Below, one piece after another: positions 23,147-31,753 of a DNA stretch of 39,261 nucleotides (position 1 is the first letter of the stretch; every line of letters begins with the position of its first letter). The notes under the pieces were generated by a model. It searched no databases. It had not been told where the DNA came from and worked only from the letters and a program-made list of their open reading frames with translations. A program made the translations under genes and the position numbers. Source of the DNA: an uncultured Veillonellaceae bacterium (GTDB lineage Bacteria; Bacillota; Negativicutes; Veillonellales; Negativicoccaceae). The DNA lies in the NCBI GenBank assembly GCA_945876385.1, contig CAMCNU010000011.1, positions 1 to 39,261 of the forward strand. Direction: 5' to 3'.

Positions 23147-25134
23147 TTCAGAACCCCCTCCGTTCCCGTCTCCAACGCCTCCGCGATATTTTCACAGAAC
23201 GCCCGCATCATGCCGTCAAAGTTGCGTTCGCCGCCGCTCGTGACGTGCAAGCCGCCCGCGTCGACTTTAACAGTCGCATTCACGTACCGGTTGATCGCCT
23301 CGCGCTCTGCCGCGTCGCGCAAATATTTCAGATCGCTTACCGTGCTATCGAGCGCATCGGCTGCGCGTTTACCTTGTTTCGCGCCCTCCGCCGTGTTATC
23401 GGCGATAGCGTTTTCAACGTCACTTGCGCCACCCTTAGGAGGCGTGCCAAACGCGCCGTTCGGGTTACCGATGTTGCCGAGAAAGTCCTCAAACTTTTTG
23501 CCCGTCGCGTAACCGGAAGTCGCCCAACTGCCAGCGTCAACATAACCGGCGCGCCCCAAAGTGAACGCACCCGCAATGTCTTTGCGCGCAAGCGTCGGCG
23601 CGCTTACCGTTCCGACGTTCATGCCCGGAAGCTTATTAACCAAGCCGATAATGCTGTTCACCGCGTCAGCTACCAGCGAAACAACGCCGTTCCAAATATC
23701 GGCAAACAGATTATAAATAGCCCCGAGCGGATCAACGAAAACCGCGCCCAAGAAGTTCGCGAAAATAACAAATTGATTCCAAACCATCACCAGCATGTTG
23801 TAAATTCCAGCAAACACAAAACTAAACGCGCCGAAAATCAAGCCCGTAGCCGAGACGCTGGTGTCAGCGAAGTAATTTACCGCCGCCACCGCACCGTAAA
23901 ATACCGCCACCAAGCCGACCACCGCGCCGACTAGCCACGTTACCGGGCACGCGTACATTGCCGCGTTCAAGCCGCTTTGTGCGTAAGCTTGCGCAATGGT
24001 CGCCGCCGTCGCTGCCCATGTATGAACCGCATGCAACGCCAACGCCGCCGCCGATATTCCGGCTCTGCCGGCTGTAACTAACATCATGCCGCCCGCATAG
24101 CCGAGGGCCATACTTACCGCCGTTAGTGCTCCTTTAACTAACACGCTATGCTCGTTAAATGCCGCGTTAATCGTGTTTAAGCCGTCGGCTGTCTGATCGA
24201 TCAGCCACGTTACCGCCGTTACTGCGCCCATGAATACGGGGGCTAATCTTTGCACTGCCGTCGATACGTTATCAACGATGGTTTGAACGCTCTTACTGTT
24301 GGCTAATCGTGTAATTGCGCCAAACACAGGCGCGAACGACACGACCGCCATATTGCCAATCTTTTTGAAATGGTCGCCCCAGCGTTTCGGCACTTTCGCG
24401 AATGCGTCATCAATATCTCCCATATGCTTTAGGATTGAATCTTTGATGACCGCAGACGTGATTTTGCCTTCTGCCGCTAACGCTTTTACTTCGCCGCGCG
24501 TCACGCCGAGCTCTTTCGAGATCATGTTTAGGAGCATAGGCGCGTTTTCAGAAATTGATCTAAATTCGTCGCCTTGTAGTCGGCCGCTACCGAGCGCCTG
24601 CGTCAACTGCAACATCGCGCTTTTTTGTTCCGCAACGCTTGCACCGCCAACCGCAAAAAGCTTTTGAATGCCTTCCGTAAATCCGACCACTTCCGCCGGA
24701 CCGGGGAACGCGCCACGAGCGTTAATCGCCAGTTTTGAAACCGCGTTTGCCATATCGAAATAACTGCCGCGCGCCCGTTGTGCGCTTTCAAAGATAGCCT
24801 GATTAAGTCCGGCCACCTCTTTCTGTGAATTAGCCACCAGTCCGAGCCGAGCTTGAATGCCCGCGAACTCTTCCGCCGATGTGCCCACCGACGCTATTGC
24901 CGAGCCGAGCGCCCGCGCTCCGGCGATTGCTCCAGCCGCAAGGAAACTGCCCGCAAATACGGATCCAAGCATATTGAATTTACCTACCGACTGCTGCGCT
25001 GCCGTACCCGCCACCCGGGTCGAGCCGGTGAATTTATTCAACTTGTCGGAGGCTTTCTCCGTCGCGTTTGCAATTTTAAGAAGCGGGGCGCTCATTCCGT
25101 CGCGTAGCATTATGAAGTTTTTAATAGTCGCCAT
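23143..25134 (-). CDS. tape measure protein
   Basis: 663 aa, setting tail length and filling the tail lumen. Residues 1-200 carry the TIGR02675-type tape measure domain (RDGMSAPLLKIANATEKASD, then AGSFLAAGAIAGARALGSAI). A hydrophobic middle, including WLVGAVVGLVAVFYGAVAAV at about residue 400, fits a DNA-ejection membrane segment. Only 663 aa, so a short tail if length scales as usual. It sits directly after the frameshifted chaperone gene, as almost always seen. Confidence 0.93.
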   Translation of the reverse strand: MATIKNFIMLRDGMSAPLLKIANATEKASDKLNKFTGSTRVAGTAAQQSVGKFNMLGSVFAGSFLAAGAIAGARALGSAIASVGTSAEEFAGIQARLGLVANSQKEVAGLNQAIFESAQRARGSYFDMANAVSKLAINARGAFPGPAEVVGFTEGIQKLFAVGGASVAEQKSAMLQLTQALGSGRLQGDEFRSISENAPMLLNMISKELGVTRGEVKALAAEGKITSAVIKDSILKHMGDIDDAFAKVPKRWGDHFKKIGNMAVVSFAPVFGAITRLANSKSVQTIVDNVSTAVQRLAPVFMGAVTAVTWLIDQTADGLNTINAAFNEHSVLVKGALTAVSMALGYAGGMMLVTAGRAGISAAALALHAVHTWAATAATIAQAYAQSGLNAAMYACPVTWLVGAVVGLVAVFYGAVAAVNYFADTSVSATGLIFGAFSFVFAGIYNMLVMVWNQFVIFANFLGAVFVDPLGAIYNLFADIWNGVVSLVADAVNSIIGLVNKLPGMNVGTVSAPTLARKDIAGAFTLGRAGYVDAGSWATSGYATGKKFEDFLGNIGNPNGAFGTPPKGGASDVENAIADNTAEGAKQGKRAADALDSTVSDLKYLRDAAEREAINRYVNATVKVDAGGLHVTSGGERNFDGMMRAFCENIAEALETGTEGVLK

Positions 25135-25137
25135 AAT

Positions 25138-25314
25138 TTACCCCTTTTTTAGCTTTTCCGCCTCTTTCTTTTTCGCGCGTGCGTACTCGTCAATAAACGC
25201 GACTACTGCCGCCCGTTCCCAATCGGGCAACTCCATTACTTCGTGCGGCAATAGTCCGCATTTGATAAACGCAAAATACGCAACGCACGTTTCCGCGTCT
25301 CCCTGCGTTAAGAG
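25138..25314 (-). CDS. -1 frameshift extension of the tail assembly chaperone (GT-like)
   Basis: A 58-codon frame with no start of its own that begins at the slippery site and ends with TAA 3 nt before the tape measure ATG. It reads LLTQGDAETCVAYFAFIKCG, then LPDWERAAVVAFIDEYARA and a Lys-rich end. Such tails (G plus T) are made by ribosomal frameshifting in many contractile and siphovirus tails; the fusion here would be 204 aa, with the 147-aa form made without slipping. Confidence 0.82.
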   Translation of the reverse strand, partial: LLTQGDAETCVAYFAFIKCGLLPHEVMELPDWERAAVVAFIDEYARAKKKEAEKLKKG

Positions 25315-25751
25315 TTTTTTACTGTTTTGACCTTGTCACCCATGCCGATGTCGTAGCCGCACGCTTGCTGCGCCGCCAAGAGTAAGTCGGTCAATTCGCC
25401 CGGAGTAAGTAACTTTTTCAGTAAATGCTCCGCACCCGCCGCTCCGTAAAACTCCTGCAATTCGCCATCGTTCAAGTTCGGATAAGTGACCGCGGCAACC
25501 GCGACATCAAGAAATACCGCCTCTGTGTCGGTCTCCTTTTTGAAGTCACGCGTGCCTTTAACCGGAACGCGTTTAGTATTCCGGTCGACAATTTCCTCTA
25601 CTTCATCATTCGTTAATACCCGCAACTCCCACTCAATCGGCTTGCCGTCGTCGTCTTTCATGCGTTTAGAAGCGACGTATTTCACGGGCTCGCGCCGCAA
25701 CAACTCCTCGCGCATAAACGCCTTTAAGCTGCGCGCTTTTTCCTCTGCCAT
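25308..25751 (-). CDS. tail assembly chaperone (XkdN-like), short form
   Basis: 147 aa of the XkdN type: ARSLKAFMREELLRREPVKY, then EWELRVLTNDEVEEIVDRNT, FLDVAVAAVTYPNLNDGELQ and LLTPGELTDLLLAAQQACGY. It assists tail-tube assembly on the tape measure. Its last codons contain the A AAA AAC slippery heptamer, so a fraction would continue into the extension. Lies between tube and tape measure genes. Confidence 0.9.
   Translation of the reverse strand: MAEEKARSLKAFMREELLRREPVKYVASKRMKDDDGKPIEWELRVLTNDEVEEIVDRNTKRVPVKGTRDFKKETDTEAVFLDVAVAAVTYPNLNDGELQEFYGAAGAEHLLKKLLTPGELTDLLLAAQQACGYDIGMGDKVKTVKNS
25314..25320 (-). promoter_or_regulatory. -1 ribosomal frameshift slippery site A AAA AAC
   Basis: Read in the chaperone frame the minus strand gives GTA AAA AAC TCT TAA, so A AAA AAC fits the X XXY YYZ rule exactly, two codons before the zero-frame stop. 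A -1 slip continues the frame as CTC TTA for 58 codons. Confidence 0.85.
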
Positions 25752-25762
25752 GTCCTACCCCC

Positions 25763-26245
25763 TTACGCTTGCATGCCGTCGAGCATGCGGAAGTTTTTCG
25801 GGATCTTGACCCCTTCAAAAGTAAACCCGATTTCATCTTCTAACAGTTTTCCGTCAGCGTCATAGCTTGCTACGGTCGTTTTATCAATGTTGCATCCGGT
25901 AAGAATAACAACGCGGCCGCCCGCGTCACTAGTCGGATCTTCGTTTTCCACTTGCAGGTCAAAATAAGTGTCGATGCCCTCATTAACGAGCCGCAACATC
26001 ATATCATCGAAAAGCGCCGTATTTTTATAAATGGTCATAGTGCCCGACCCTTTCATGCTCACGGACTTGTGCCCCTTTTGCATGCGGCCGAGAATTGCGA
26101 CCTCTTCTTTTTCCTTTTCGAGCGTCGCCTCTAACGTTTTCGCCTGAAAAAGCAAGTAGCGTTCACCCTCTCGTGTCGTGATAAAGGCGCGCGCCATTTT
26201 CGCCGATAATGTGTCTTTTGCAAGCATTGTTTGAAGATTATCCAT
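25763..26245 (-). CDS. tail tube protein (XkdM-like, DUF2001)
   Basis: 160 aa with the XkdM order: a short N-terminus, REGERYLLFQAKTLEATLEK, then KGSGTMTIYKNTALFDDMML and FTFEGVKIPKNFRMLDGM. It forms the inner tube of the contractile tail and is downstream of the sheath, as in PBSX. ATG behind GGGGTGA. Confidence 0.9.
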   Translation of the reverse strand: MDNLQTMLAKDTLSAKMARAFITTREGERYLLFQAKTLEATLEKEKEEVAILGRMQKGHKSVSMKGSGTMTIYKNTALFDDMMLRLVNEGIDTYFDLQVENEDPTSDAGGRVVILTGCNIDKTTVASYDADGKLLEDEIGFTFEGVKIPKNFRMLDGMQA

Positions 26246-26261
26246 GTTCTAAATCACCCCT

Positions 26262-27617
26262 TTATGCCACGACTACGGTACAATACAGTTTTTCCATGCA
26301 TGCCGTCGGCTGGATCTCAAACGTCCACAAAACGGCCGTTTTTTCCTCGCCCTGAGTGGGGATCGGTAAATCCTGTTCGCGGAAGTTTTGAATTGCGCGC
26401 ACGCGTTGATATTCCTCAAAAAGCGCTACGCCGTCTTTCCAAAGTGAAATGCGTCCGCTTTCGTCATTTTGCACTTTGCCCAAGTACAAGCGATTAAACA
26501 AGCGGGCAATATCAAGCGCCGCGTTATCCAATACGCGCACGGTTTGATTAAGCGCGAAATCACGGTTTTTGTCCTTTGTAAATTCGGTAAAGGTGTTGAT
26601 GTCGGAAAGTACACGTACATCGCCGACAACATTTCCGCTCACGCTGTCGGTTACGTTATGGAACGTCAGCATGCCGTCGGTAATTGCTTTCTCAAGCTCA
26701 AACTGTTTCAAAGCAGTATCAACCGTATATTCGCCGTCATACAATGCATTTGTGCAGGACGCGTTAATCGGGCACGATGCCTCTTTACCCGCCAGCCAGT
26801 AAACGAGCGAGCCCTTTTCCGCGCCCTCGTCTTTTACGTCATTTTTAACCGAGATAACGCCTTCATAGTTGGCGCGTTCCAAGCCGTGAACAACGAGCTG
26901 GAACTTTGCGCCCGTTTCCTCGCGGCACCGTTTCGTGAAGTTTACAAGTAACGTTTTCACCGCTTCATCGGCGCCCGGATAGGCTAAGATGTTGAAATAG
27001 TAAGGCTCAATAAGCCCTACGAATTTTTGATAATCGCCAATCGTTACCGCGTCGCCCGCCGTGCCGCCCGCCAATGCTTCGCCCGCTGTTACCGACAATG
27101 TGCCGGTTTTCGCAAACGTGACATAGGCGTTTTCTTTCAAATCTTTGAAGCCGGCAATGTTCGTTTGCTCATCAACCGTCCGCAAGCCGCCGCCCGACTT
27201 GATCAGCGTTTTAACGATAAAGTTGCCGGAGTGATCCGGATCGTTTTGTACCGCAATCATTAAGTCATTGCCGCGCGTGCCCGCGTATTTCGCCGTAGCC
27301 AGACTGTTTTTAGCCGCCACCCCGCCGCCGTTCAAACGGTAGAAGTAGCCCGTTTTAAGGTTGCGAAACAGTTCGCGCAGCCCTTTCATTTCCGGCGCGC
27401 CGAAGTCGTAACCGAAAATCTCGAGCGAGCGCTTTTGAAAATCCTCCGCGTCTACTCGAAAGATTTCGCCGACTTTGCCCCAATCAAGCTCAAGCGCCAA
27501 CGCCGCAAAGCCGCGATCGGCGATGTCGGTCATTGCCCGATCTTTGCTTACAAAATTAATGTAAGTGCCCGGCATTTTTTTGTTTTGGAAAATCCACTTT
27601 CCGCCACCAAGTGCCAT
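26262..27617 (-). CDS. contractile tail sheath protein (XkdK-like)
   Basis: 451 aa with the sheath features of myovirus tails: GGKWIFQNKKMPGTYINFVS at the start, then RGFAALALELDWGKVGEIF. A middle NILAYPGADEAVKTLLVNFT and the C-terminal DINTFTEFTKDKNRDFALN and IARLFNRLYLGKVQNDESGR motifs follow. The ATG comes directly after the upstream TAA, behind AAGGAGG. The presence of a sheath is the strongest evidence that this is a contractile-tailed phage rather than a siphovirus. Confidence 0.93.
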   Translation of the reverse strand: MALGGGKWIFQNKKMPGTYINFVSKDRAMTDIADRGFAALALELDWGKVGEIFRVDAEDFQKRSLEIFGYDFGAPEMKGLRELFRNLKTGYFYRLNGGGVAAKNSLATAKYAGTRGNDLMIAVQNDPDHSGNFIVKTLIKSGGGLRTVDEQTNIAGFKDLKENAYVTFAKTGTLSVTAGEALAGGTAGDAVTIGDYQKFVGLIEPYYFNILAYPGADEAVKTLLVNFTKRCREETGAKFQLVVHGLERANYEGVISVKNDVKDEGAEKGSLVYWLAGKEASCPINASCTNALYDGEYTVDTALKQFELEKAITDGMLTFHNVTDSVSGNVVGDVRVLSDINTFTEFTKDKNRDFALNQTVRVLDNAALDIARLFNRLYLGKVQNDESGRISLWKDGVALFEEYQRVRAIQNFREQDLPIPTQGEEKTAVLWTFEIQPTACMEKLYCTVVVA

Positions 27618-27818
27618 TTACTCGACCTCCTTATTAATATCTTTACGGACAGACGCGTTAAGCAGTTCATGTAGCTTTTGCTCTACCTCGTCCGCCGTGT
27701 AGAATTCATCATCTTTTAATGCCATTGTCAAAAGGTCGCGGAACTCCCGCCACCGCGCCGACTTTAGAATGTCCGCGCCGAGAAACATTTCCGCGTCTTT
27801 AGTTTTTTTCGTTGCCAT
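27618..27818 (-). CDS. small phage protein, unknown (66 aa)
   Basis: ATG at 27818 behind GGGTG; ends directly before the sheath start. A Lys-rich N-terminus (MATKKTKDAEMFLGADILKS) is followed by a helical ARWREFRDLLTMALKDDEFY and DEVEQKLHELLN. No family recognised; overlap of 20 nt with the tail terminator gene shows it belongs to the late operon. Confidence 0.7.
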   Translation of the reverse strand: MATKKTKDAEMFLGADILKSARWREFRDLLTMALKDDEFYTADEVEQKLHELLNASVRKDINKEVE

Positions 27819-28248
27819 CGTTCACCCGCCCTTTCGCGTCTAACGTCTGCATATCCTCGACCCGTTCGCGCGGCCGCATGATGTGAAAGTCGTATGAAAT
27901 AAAGAAGTGCAGCACCCCATCTGTTTCTCTCCATTCCATACGCTCCCCACGCACCAATGCGCCGCCTACGTCGATATACTCCAGCACGAGCGTCATCGTA
28001 TCGGCGATGTCGGTCAACTCCAGCGTGTCGATATCCACCCCGTCGCGCGTTGCGAAATAGTGAATGTCGAAATGATTCGTTCGCCAATAGCGACGGTCGA
28101 GCTCCTGATCTTCGCCGTGCGTGATCCTCTCAATGAAAAAACACGGGAAAATAGCGTTTTGTCTTTGAAAATCGGTATACACGGGAACGCCGAACGCGTT
28201 ATACAGTGCCGCCGATACTCCGTCGATTAAATCTCTATTTCCCGCCAT
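27799..28248 (-). CDS. tail terminator-like protein (XkdJ-like)
   Basis: 149 aa. Features IDGVSAALYNAFGVPVYTDF, PCFFIERITHGEDQELDRRY and a C-terminal HFFISYDFHIMRPRERVEDM fit the tail-terminator/minor tail proteins found just before the sheath gene in PBSX-like phages. Role inferred from order and weak resemblance. Confidence 0.72.
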   Translation of the reverse strand: MAGNRDLIDGVSAALYNAFGVPVYTDFQRQNAIFPCFFIERITHGEDQELDRRYWRTNHFDIHYFATRDGVDIDTLELTDIADTMTLVLEYIDVGGALVRGERMEWRETDGVLHFFISYDFHIMRPRERVEDMQTLDAKGRVNDGNEKN

Positions 28249-28822
28249 TTTTCAATCCTTTCAATAATTCCGACGTTTGCCGCCGGATAATTCCGCCCGC
28301 CTTGCTTTCGGTGTAGGCTTGCGCAATTTCCGTGATGTGCTTGCCCTCAACGAAATTATTTACAAGCTTTTTGCCGATAATCGGGATAAATCGCCCGGGC
28401 GTTTGCCGGTGCCCGTCGTTAACGAAAGAAGCATACGACGCGGAGTTGGTGATCGCGATCCGGTGCGCGCGAGATGTTTTTTCAATCTTGCCCGCGTCCC
28501 ATGACCGCTGCATGTGCTCCGAATTAACGTGTATTACCCGTTCTTTATCGCCTTCGCCAATTGAAACGTAACGCTCGTCAACTTCGCCGGCTTTCCACGT
28601 CTTTTCTTTATCAACTTTTTTCAGCCGCTTCTTTTCGCCGCCAATTTCGACTGTGCCGCCTAACCCTTTTGGCGTCTTTTTTATCGCCGCCCGCAAATAC
28701 GCCGCCGCCATTAGTCGCACCGCGTTTGATTTAGCCTCGTCAATCCGTTTTTGATCGGTTGACTTCGCGACAGCCTCCGCAAACTGTTTCCATTGGTCAA
28801 TGTTCAACTTAACGTCAGCCAT
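28235..28822 (-). CDS. HK97 gp10-like tail-completion protein (XkdI-like)
   Basis: 195 aa from the ATG at 28822 behind AAGGAG; an ATG 21 nt earlier lies within the previous gene. Has the gp10/XkdI pattern LRAAIKKTPKGLGGTVEIGG, HMQRSWDAGKIEKTSRAHRI and ASYASFVNDGHRQTPGRFIP. It helps join head and tail or complete the tail. Confidence 0.85.
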   Translation of the reverse strand: MADVKLNIDQWKQFAEAVAKSTDQKRIDEAKSNAVRLMAAAYLRAAIKKTPKGLGGTVEIGGEKKRLKKVDKEKTWKAGEVDERYVSIGEGDKERVIHVNSEHMQRSWDAGKIEKTSRAHRIAITNSASYASFVNDGHRQTPGRFIPIIGKKLVNNFVEGKHITEIAQAYTESKAGGIIRRQTSELLKGLKNGGK

Positions 28823-29189
28823 TGTGGCGCTCCTTATGTTCAAGCGGGATCTCTTGATGACTGTCGTAAACTGCCGGAACGCCCGACGCGCGAAACGTCA
28901 GCACGCGCCCGCGATGTTTAACCTCGATATCCGAGCCGGCGGGGATCGCAAGCTCCGGCGCACAAAACAGTTTTACCGTCTGCGCCATCTCCGCCACCCC
29001 CGTCGCTCTGTCCGTCGTCGGTAATTGCCCGTAGGAAAGCCGACACGGGAACGGGGCTATCGTTCTCTCCGTTGTTGTCGGTCGCCCCGTTTTAGCGTCA
29101 ATTTTCGCCGTTTCTAGCACTTTTGCAGTAGCCACGCCGTCGTATAGGCTTTCAATCGCCGCTCTTACCATTTCAGCCGCCGGTAGCAT
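28815..29189 (-). CDS. head-tail connector-like protein (XkdH-like)
   Basis: 124 aa: MLPAAEMVRAAIESLYDGVA, CRLSYGQLPTTDRATGVAEM, KLFCAPELAIPAGSDIEVKH, a layout known from XkdH/DUF3599 proteins, which are minor capsid or connector proteins. Overlaps the gene upstream by 25 nt and the gene downstream by 8 nt. Confidence 0.75.
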   Translation of the reverse strand: MLPAAEMVRAAIESLYDGVATAKVLETAKIDAKTGRPTTTERTIAPFPCRLSYGQLPTTDRATGVAEMAQTVKLFCAPELAIPAGSDIEVKHRGRVLTFRASGVPAVYDSHQEIPLEHKERHNG

Positions 29190-29542
29190 GCTATATCCCT
29201 GTCTTTCATCAAATAATCGAGCATTGCGCCGACGCGTGCTTTTGCGTCCGCCTCACCGTCGCCAAAGTCGACCGTCGTGTCGCCCTCTTTGACCGTTTTC
29301 GGTACACGCAAGTCCTGCGCGCTCCACGCCTTCGCCGATAATTTCATGTTGATGTACTTTCCCGCCGTCTGGTTAACCCATACGTACTGCAGGCCGACCG
29401 GAACGCTTGACCGGTTCGTGGCGCTCATTAAATGCGTTTTTGCGTCATCGGCTAAAAGCCGGATCAAGCCAAAGTCGCTCTCCGGAACGTCTTTCCCGGT
29501 CATCTCCTTAACGACGAGCCCCAGCGCCTCTAAAAAGGTCAT
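29165..29542 (-). CDS. head-tail connector protein (XkdG/YqbG region type)
   Basis: 125 aa starting MTFLEALGLVVKEMTGKDVP, with DFGLIRLLADDAKTHLMSAT and YLMKDRDIACYRRLKW. A helical connector of this size after the capsid gene fits gp15/YqbG-like adaptors. ATG at 29542 overlaps the stop of the small gene upstream as ATGA. Confidence 0.7.
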   Translation of the reverse strand: MTFLEALGLVVKEMTGKDVPESDFGLIRLLADDAKTHLMSATNRSSVPVGLQYVWVNQTAGKYINMKLSAKAWSAQDLRVPKTVKEGDTTVDFGDGEADAKARVGAMLDYLMKDRDIACYRRLKW

Positions 29543-29676
29543 TTTTCAGCCTTTTTACGCGTCGCTTGTTTAGGTGCGGGGGCGGCAATCTCAACATAAC
29601 CCCGCGCCAGCAAATAATCGCGCGCGCTTTTTGTTTCTACAACTTTAATTACATTCAACTTCTGCAACTTAAACAT
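29539..29676 (-). CDS. small phage protein, 45 aa, Lys-rich C-terminus
   Basis: An ATG at 29676 (GGAG 6 nt upstream) opens a 45-codon frame that begins MFKLQKLNVIKVVETKSARD, ends Lys-rich, and overlaps the next start by ATGA. Similar tiny genes (YqbF-like, a beta hairpin with a basic end) lie after the capsid gene in related prophages. Function unknown. The tight coupling supports that it is real. Confidence 0.7.
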   Translation of the reverse strand: MFKLQKLNVIKVVETKSARDYLLARGYVEIAAPAPKQATRKKAEK

Positions 29677-29701
29677 GTTCAACTCCACCCCCTCTAAACC
29701 C

Positions 29702-30622
29702 TTATGCTCCGGTGTTTACCCAAACGCCCGCAAGGCGATGTTTCGGCACCCATACGTCATGGAACTTGCGATAATCAATGCGCCAAGCCGTCGCCTGTTG
29801 GTTGGTCATCGGGTCAAAAATACGCAGCGTATCGGTTTTAGATACTGCGATGGGCGCGCCCTGCAACATTACAATCCAGTTGATCGCTTTCGCCGTCGTA
29901 TCTTTTTCAAAGCCGCCTTTTTCTTGGCCGCTGGTTACGCCGTCATTGAATTTGTACGCCGTCTGCATGCGCGCCGACGGTGCCGTAATAATCGGGATAC
30001 CGTTATAGAGTTTTACACGGTTATTAAATTCACCCGCTTTGAAGTCGCCTACATCGAGCATGTGCTGTACGCCGCTAGCCTTGCTCAAAATAGCGCGCGT
30101 CGACATCGGCATGGCGATTACAAATTGCAGGCTGTCGCCGACCACGTCTTGAACGGCCGCGATGTCTTTGTCGAGCTGTTCGAGAACGTTGTCCACCGTC
30201 GGAGTGAATGCTGCCGTTTCGTTTCCGGCGGCTTTTGCTAAGGCGGCAATTTTCGAGTAACGGTAAGCGTCGACTTCCGGCACGACGTGCTCTTTCTGGA
30301 AAGTAGCGACAACATTAGCCGCGCTTGCAATGAAGCCGGTTTCGTCGACGTCGCGAATATCCAGTTGAAACGCGCGCCCGCGATCCTGCGTCAGTTTATA
30401 GTCTTCAAATTTCAGGCTAACGCTACCCGCCGTGTAGCCGCCTACGCGGTCATAGTCCGCCAAGCCGTCGAGCTCGATTGTCGGCATTTTTACCGTGTCT
30501 CCGCCCGTGTATTTAACCTGCGTTGCGTTTGCTTCCATCCAGCCGCTCGTCGCGTCCTGCATCATTTTTTGGTCGAGTTTCTGTTGAAAAATCGAAACAA
30601 ATTCTAAAGTGTTAGGTTTCAT
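29702..30622 (-). CDS. major capsid protein
   Basis: 306 aa, HK97-fold type. Begins LEFVSIFQQKLDQKMMQDAT, with the E-loop/A-domain features VKMPTIELDGLADYDRVGGY, FQLDIRDVDETGFIASAANV, FVIAMPMSTRAILSKASGV and the end RIDYRKFHDVWVPKHRLAGV. It is the usual product between scaffold and head-tail connector genes. ATG behind AAAGGGG. Confidence 0.92.
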   Translation of the reverse strand: MKPNTLEFVSIFQQKLDQKMMQDATSGWMEANATQVKYTGGDTVKMPTIELDGLADYDRVGGYTAGSVSLKFEDYKLTQDRGRAFQLDIRDVDETGFIASAANVVATFQKEHVVPEVDAYRYSKIAALAKAAGNETAAFTPTVDNVLEQLDKDIAAVQDVVGDSLQFVIAMPMSTRAILSKASGVQHMLDVGDFKAGEFNNRVKLYNGIPIITAPSARMQTAYKFNDGVTSGQEKGGFEKDTTAKAINWIVMLQGAPIAVSKTDTLRIFDPMTNQQATAWRIDYRKFHDVWVPKHRLAGVWVNTGA

Positions 30623-30637
30623 TCTGTTTTACCCCTT

Positions 30638-31183
30638 TCAAATGTTGGCAATAGCGCTGTCAATAATTTGTTCAATGCTGTTTTTCGGTGCCGGATCTGC
30701 GCTGCTACCCGGGATAATGCCCGAGATCTGCGCGTCCTGCTCAAACAAATAGCCGTCAGAAGTTTTTAGCGCTTTGATCTGCTCGTCTAGTCCGCTAATC
30801 GTTTCGCCGTCGAGTTTTACCGCGCCCATATCTAAAAGGGCACGCACGGCTTTTGCATTTTTCACCTTTGCCGCCACTAGCGAACGATCCACCGCCGCGT
30901 CAAGCTTCATCTGCTCAACCTGCGCCGTGTACTCCGCCTCTCTTTTCGCTTGTGCCGCCTTCAACTCGTCTAATTGCTTGACTAGTTCCGCATTGTTAGC
31001 GTTATCGGCTTTTAATTTATCCAATTCAGCCTGTGCCGTCTGCCGTTCTGCTTTCAATGCTTTCAACTCGTCGTTTTTCGCGTTGAATTGCGACTTTGCG
31101 ACAAAGTTTTTGCCGTAATCCTCAACGATCTTGTCGGCTTGTTCATCGTTTAAGCCGAGCGCTTTCAATTCTTCTTTGGTCAT
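30638..31183 (-). CDS. capsid scaffolding protein (GP20-like)
   Basis: 181 aa. Residues 40-110 are a coiled coil (LKALKAERQTAQAELDKLKA, ELVKQLDELKAAQAKREAEY), and the C-terminal DGYLFEQDAQISGIIPGSSA fits phage minor structural protein GP20, a scaffold. Immediately upstream of capsid as expected. Confidence 0.9.
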   Translation of the reverse strand: MTKEELKALGLNDEQADKIVEDYGKNFVAKSQFNAKNDELKALKAERQTAQAELDKLKADNANNAELVKQLDELKAAQAKREAEYTAQVEQMKLDAAVDRSLVAAKVKNAKAVRALLDMGAVKLDGETISGLDEQIKALKTSDGYLFEQDAQISGIIPGSSADPAPKNSIEQIIDSAIANI

Positions 31184-31275
31184 GATTAACTCCTCCCGTT
31201 TCGCTTGTTATTCGGCGGCCACTCCCGCCGCTTCCGGTCTTGTTCTTTTACGCCTACAATGCTAAAAAGGCAAAC

Positions 31276-31298
31276 AAAAAAGACGCGTTCAGCGTCTT
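31276..31298 (-). terminator. intrinsic terminator upstream of the scaffold gene
   Basis: AAGACGC/GCGTCTT with a 5-nt loop and a T-run on the minus strand, 48 nt past the stop of the 130-aa gene. Confidence 0.65.
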
Positions 31299-31312
31299 GA
31301 TTGATGTAATTA

Positions 31313-31338
31313 AGATAAACGGTTTTTTCGTTTATCTG
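31313..31338. repeat. 9-bp perfect hairpin
   Basis: AGATAAACG and CGTTTATCT with a 7-nt loop (GTTTTTT on the plus strand). It lies between the 130-aa gene and the terminator. Possible operator, processing site or part of a double terminator. Confidence 0.5.
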
Positions 31339-31345
31339 TCGTCTT

Positions 31346-31738
31346 TTACGCTTGCCGGATCAGCCTCAATAATTCAGGCGTACGCGGCACGGCGAACTTG
31401 CATTCACTCCCTGCCGATAGGTCAATGTCGCTCAATAATTCGCACCGCGGCAAGTCAACCGATAAATAGCAGCCGTCGCGCCGCAGGATCTCTCCCTGCA
31501 GTCCGATCGCCTCAATCCGCGGCCAGTCCGGCTCTTTCTTCGCGTCATGGTCAAACGTGATCAGTACGGTAAACGGTAGACGTTTCACCGCTCGCCCTCT
31601 GCCCAGCATCGGCACGTCGATTAATTCCTCACACAGTTCAATCTCCGCTCGACAGTCGGCTAGCAGGTAACGCTCACCGCCGCCCGTTGCGTACAGTTTG
31701 CCGCGCTCGACGGGTACCGTTTTTACGATTCTTTGCAT
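31346..31738 (-). CDS. phage protein of unknown function (130 aa)
   Basis: No family recognised. The protein has an N-terminal QRIVKTVPVERGKLYATGGG, a middle LITFDHDAKKEPDWPRIEAI, and LSVDLPRCELLSDIDLSAGS, mostly beta-like. ATG behind AAAGGATAT. It lies between the YjcQ-like gene and a terminator, in the slot between the head morphogenesis and capsid genes. Confidence 0.75.
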   Translation of the reverse strand: MQRIVKTVPVERGKLYATGGGERYLLADCRAEIELCEELIDVPMLGRGRAVKRLPFTVLITFDHDAKKEPDWPRIEAIGLQGEILRRDGCYLSVDLPRCELLSDIDLSAGSECKFAVPRTPELLRLIRQA

Positions 31739-31753
31739 GGTATATCCTTTCTC

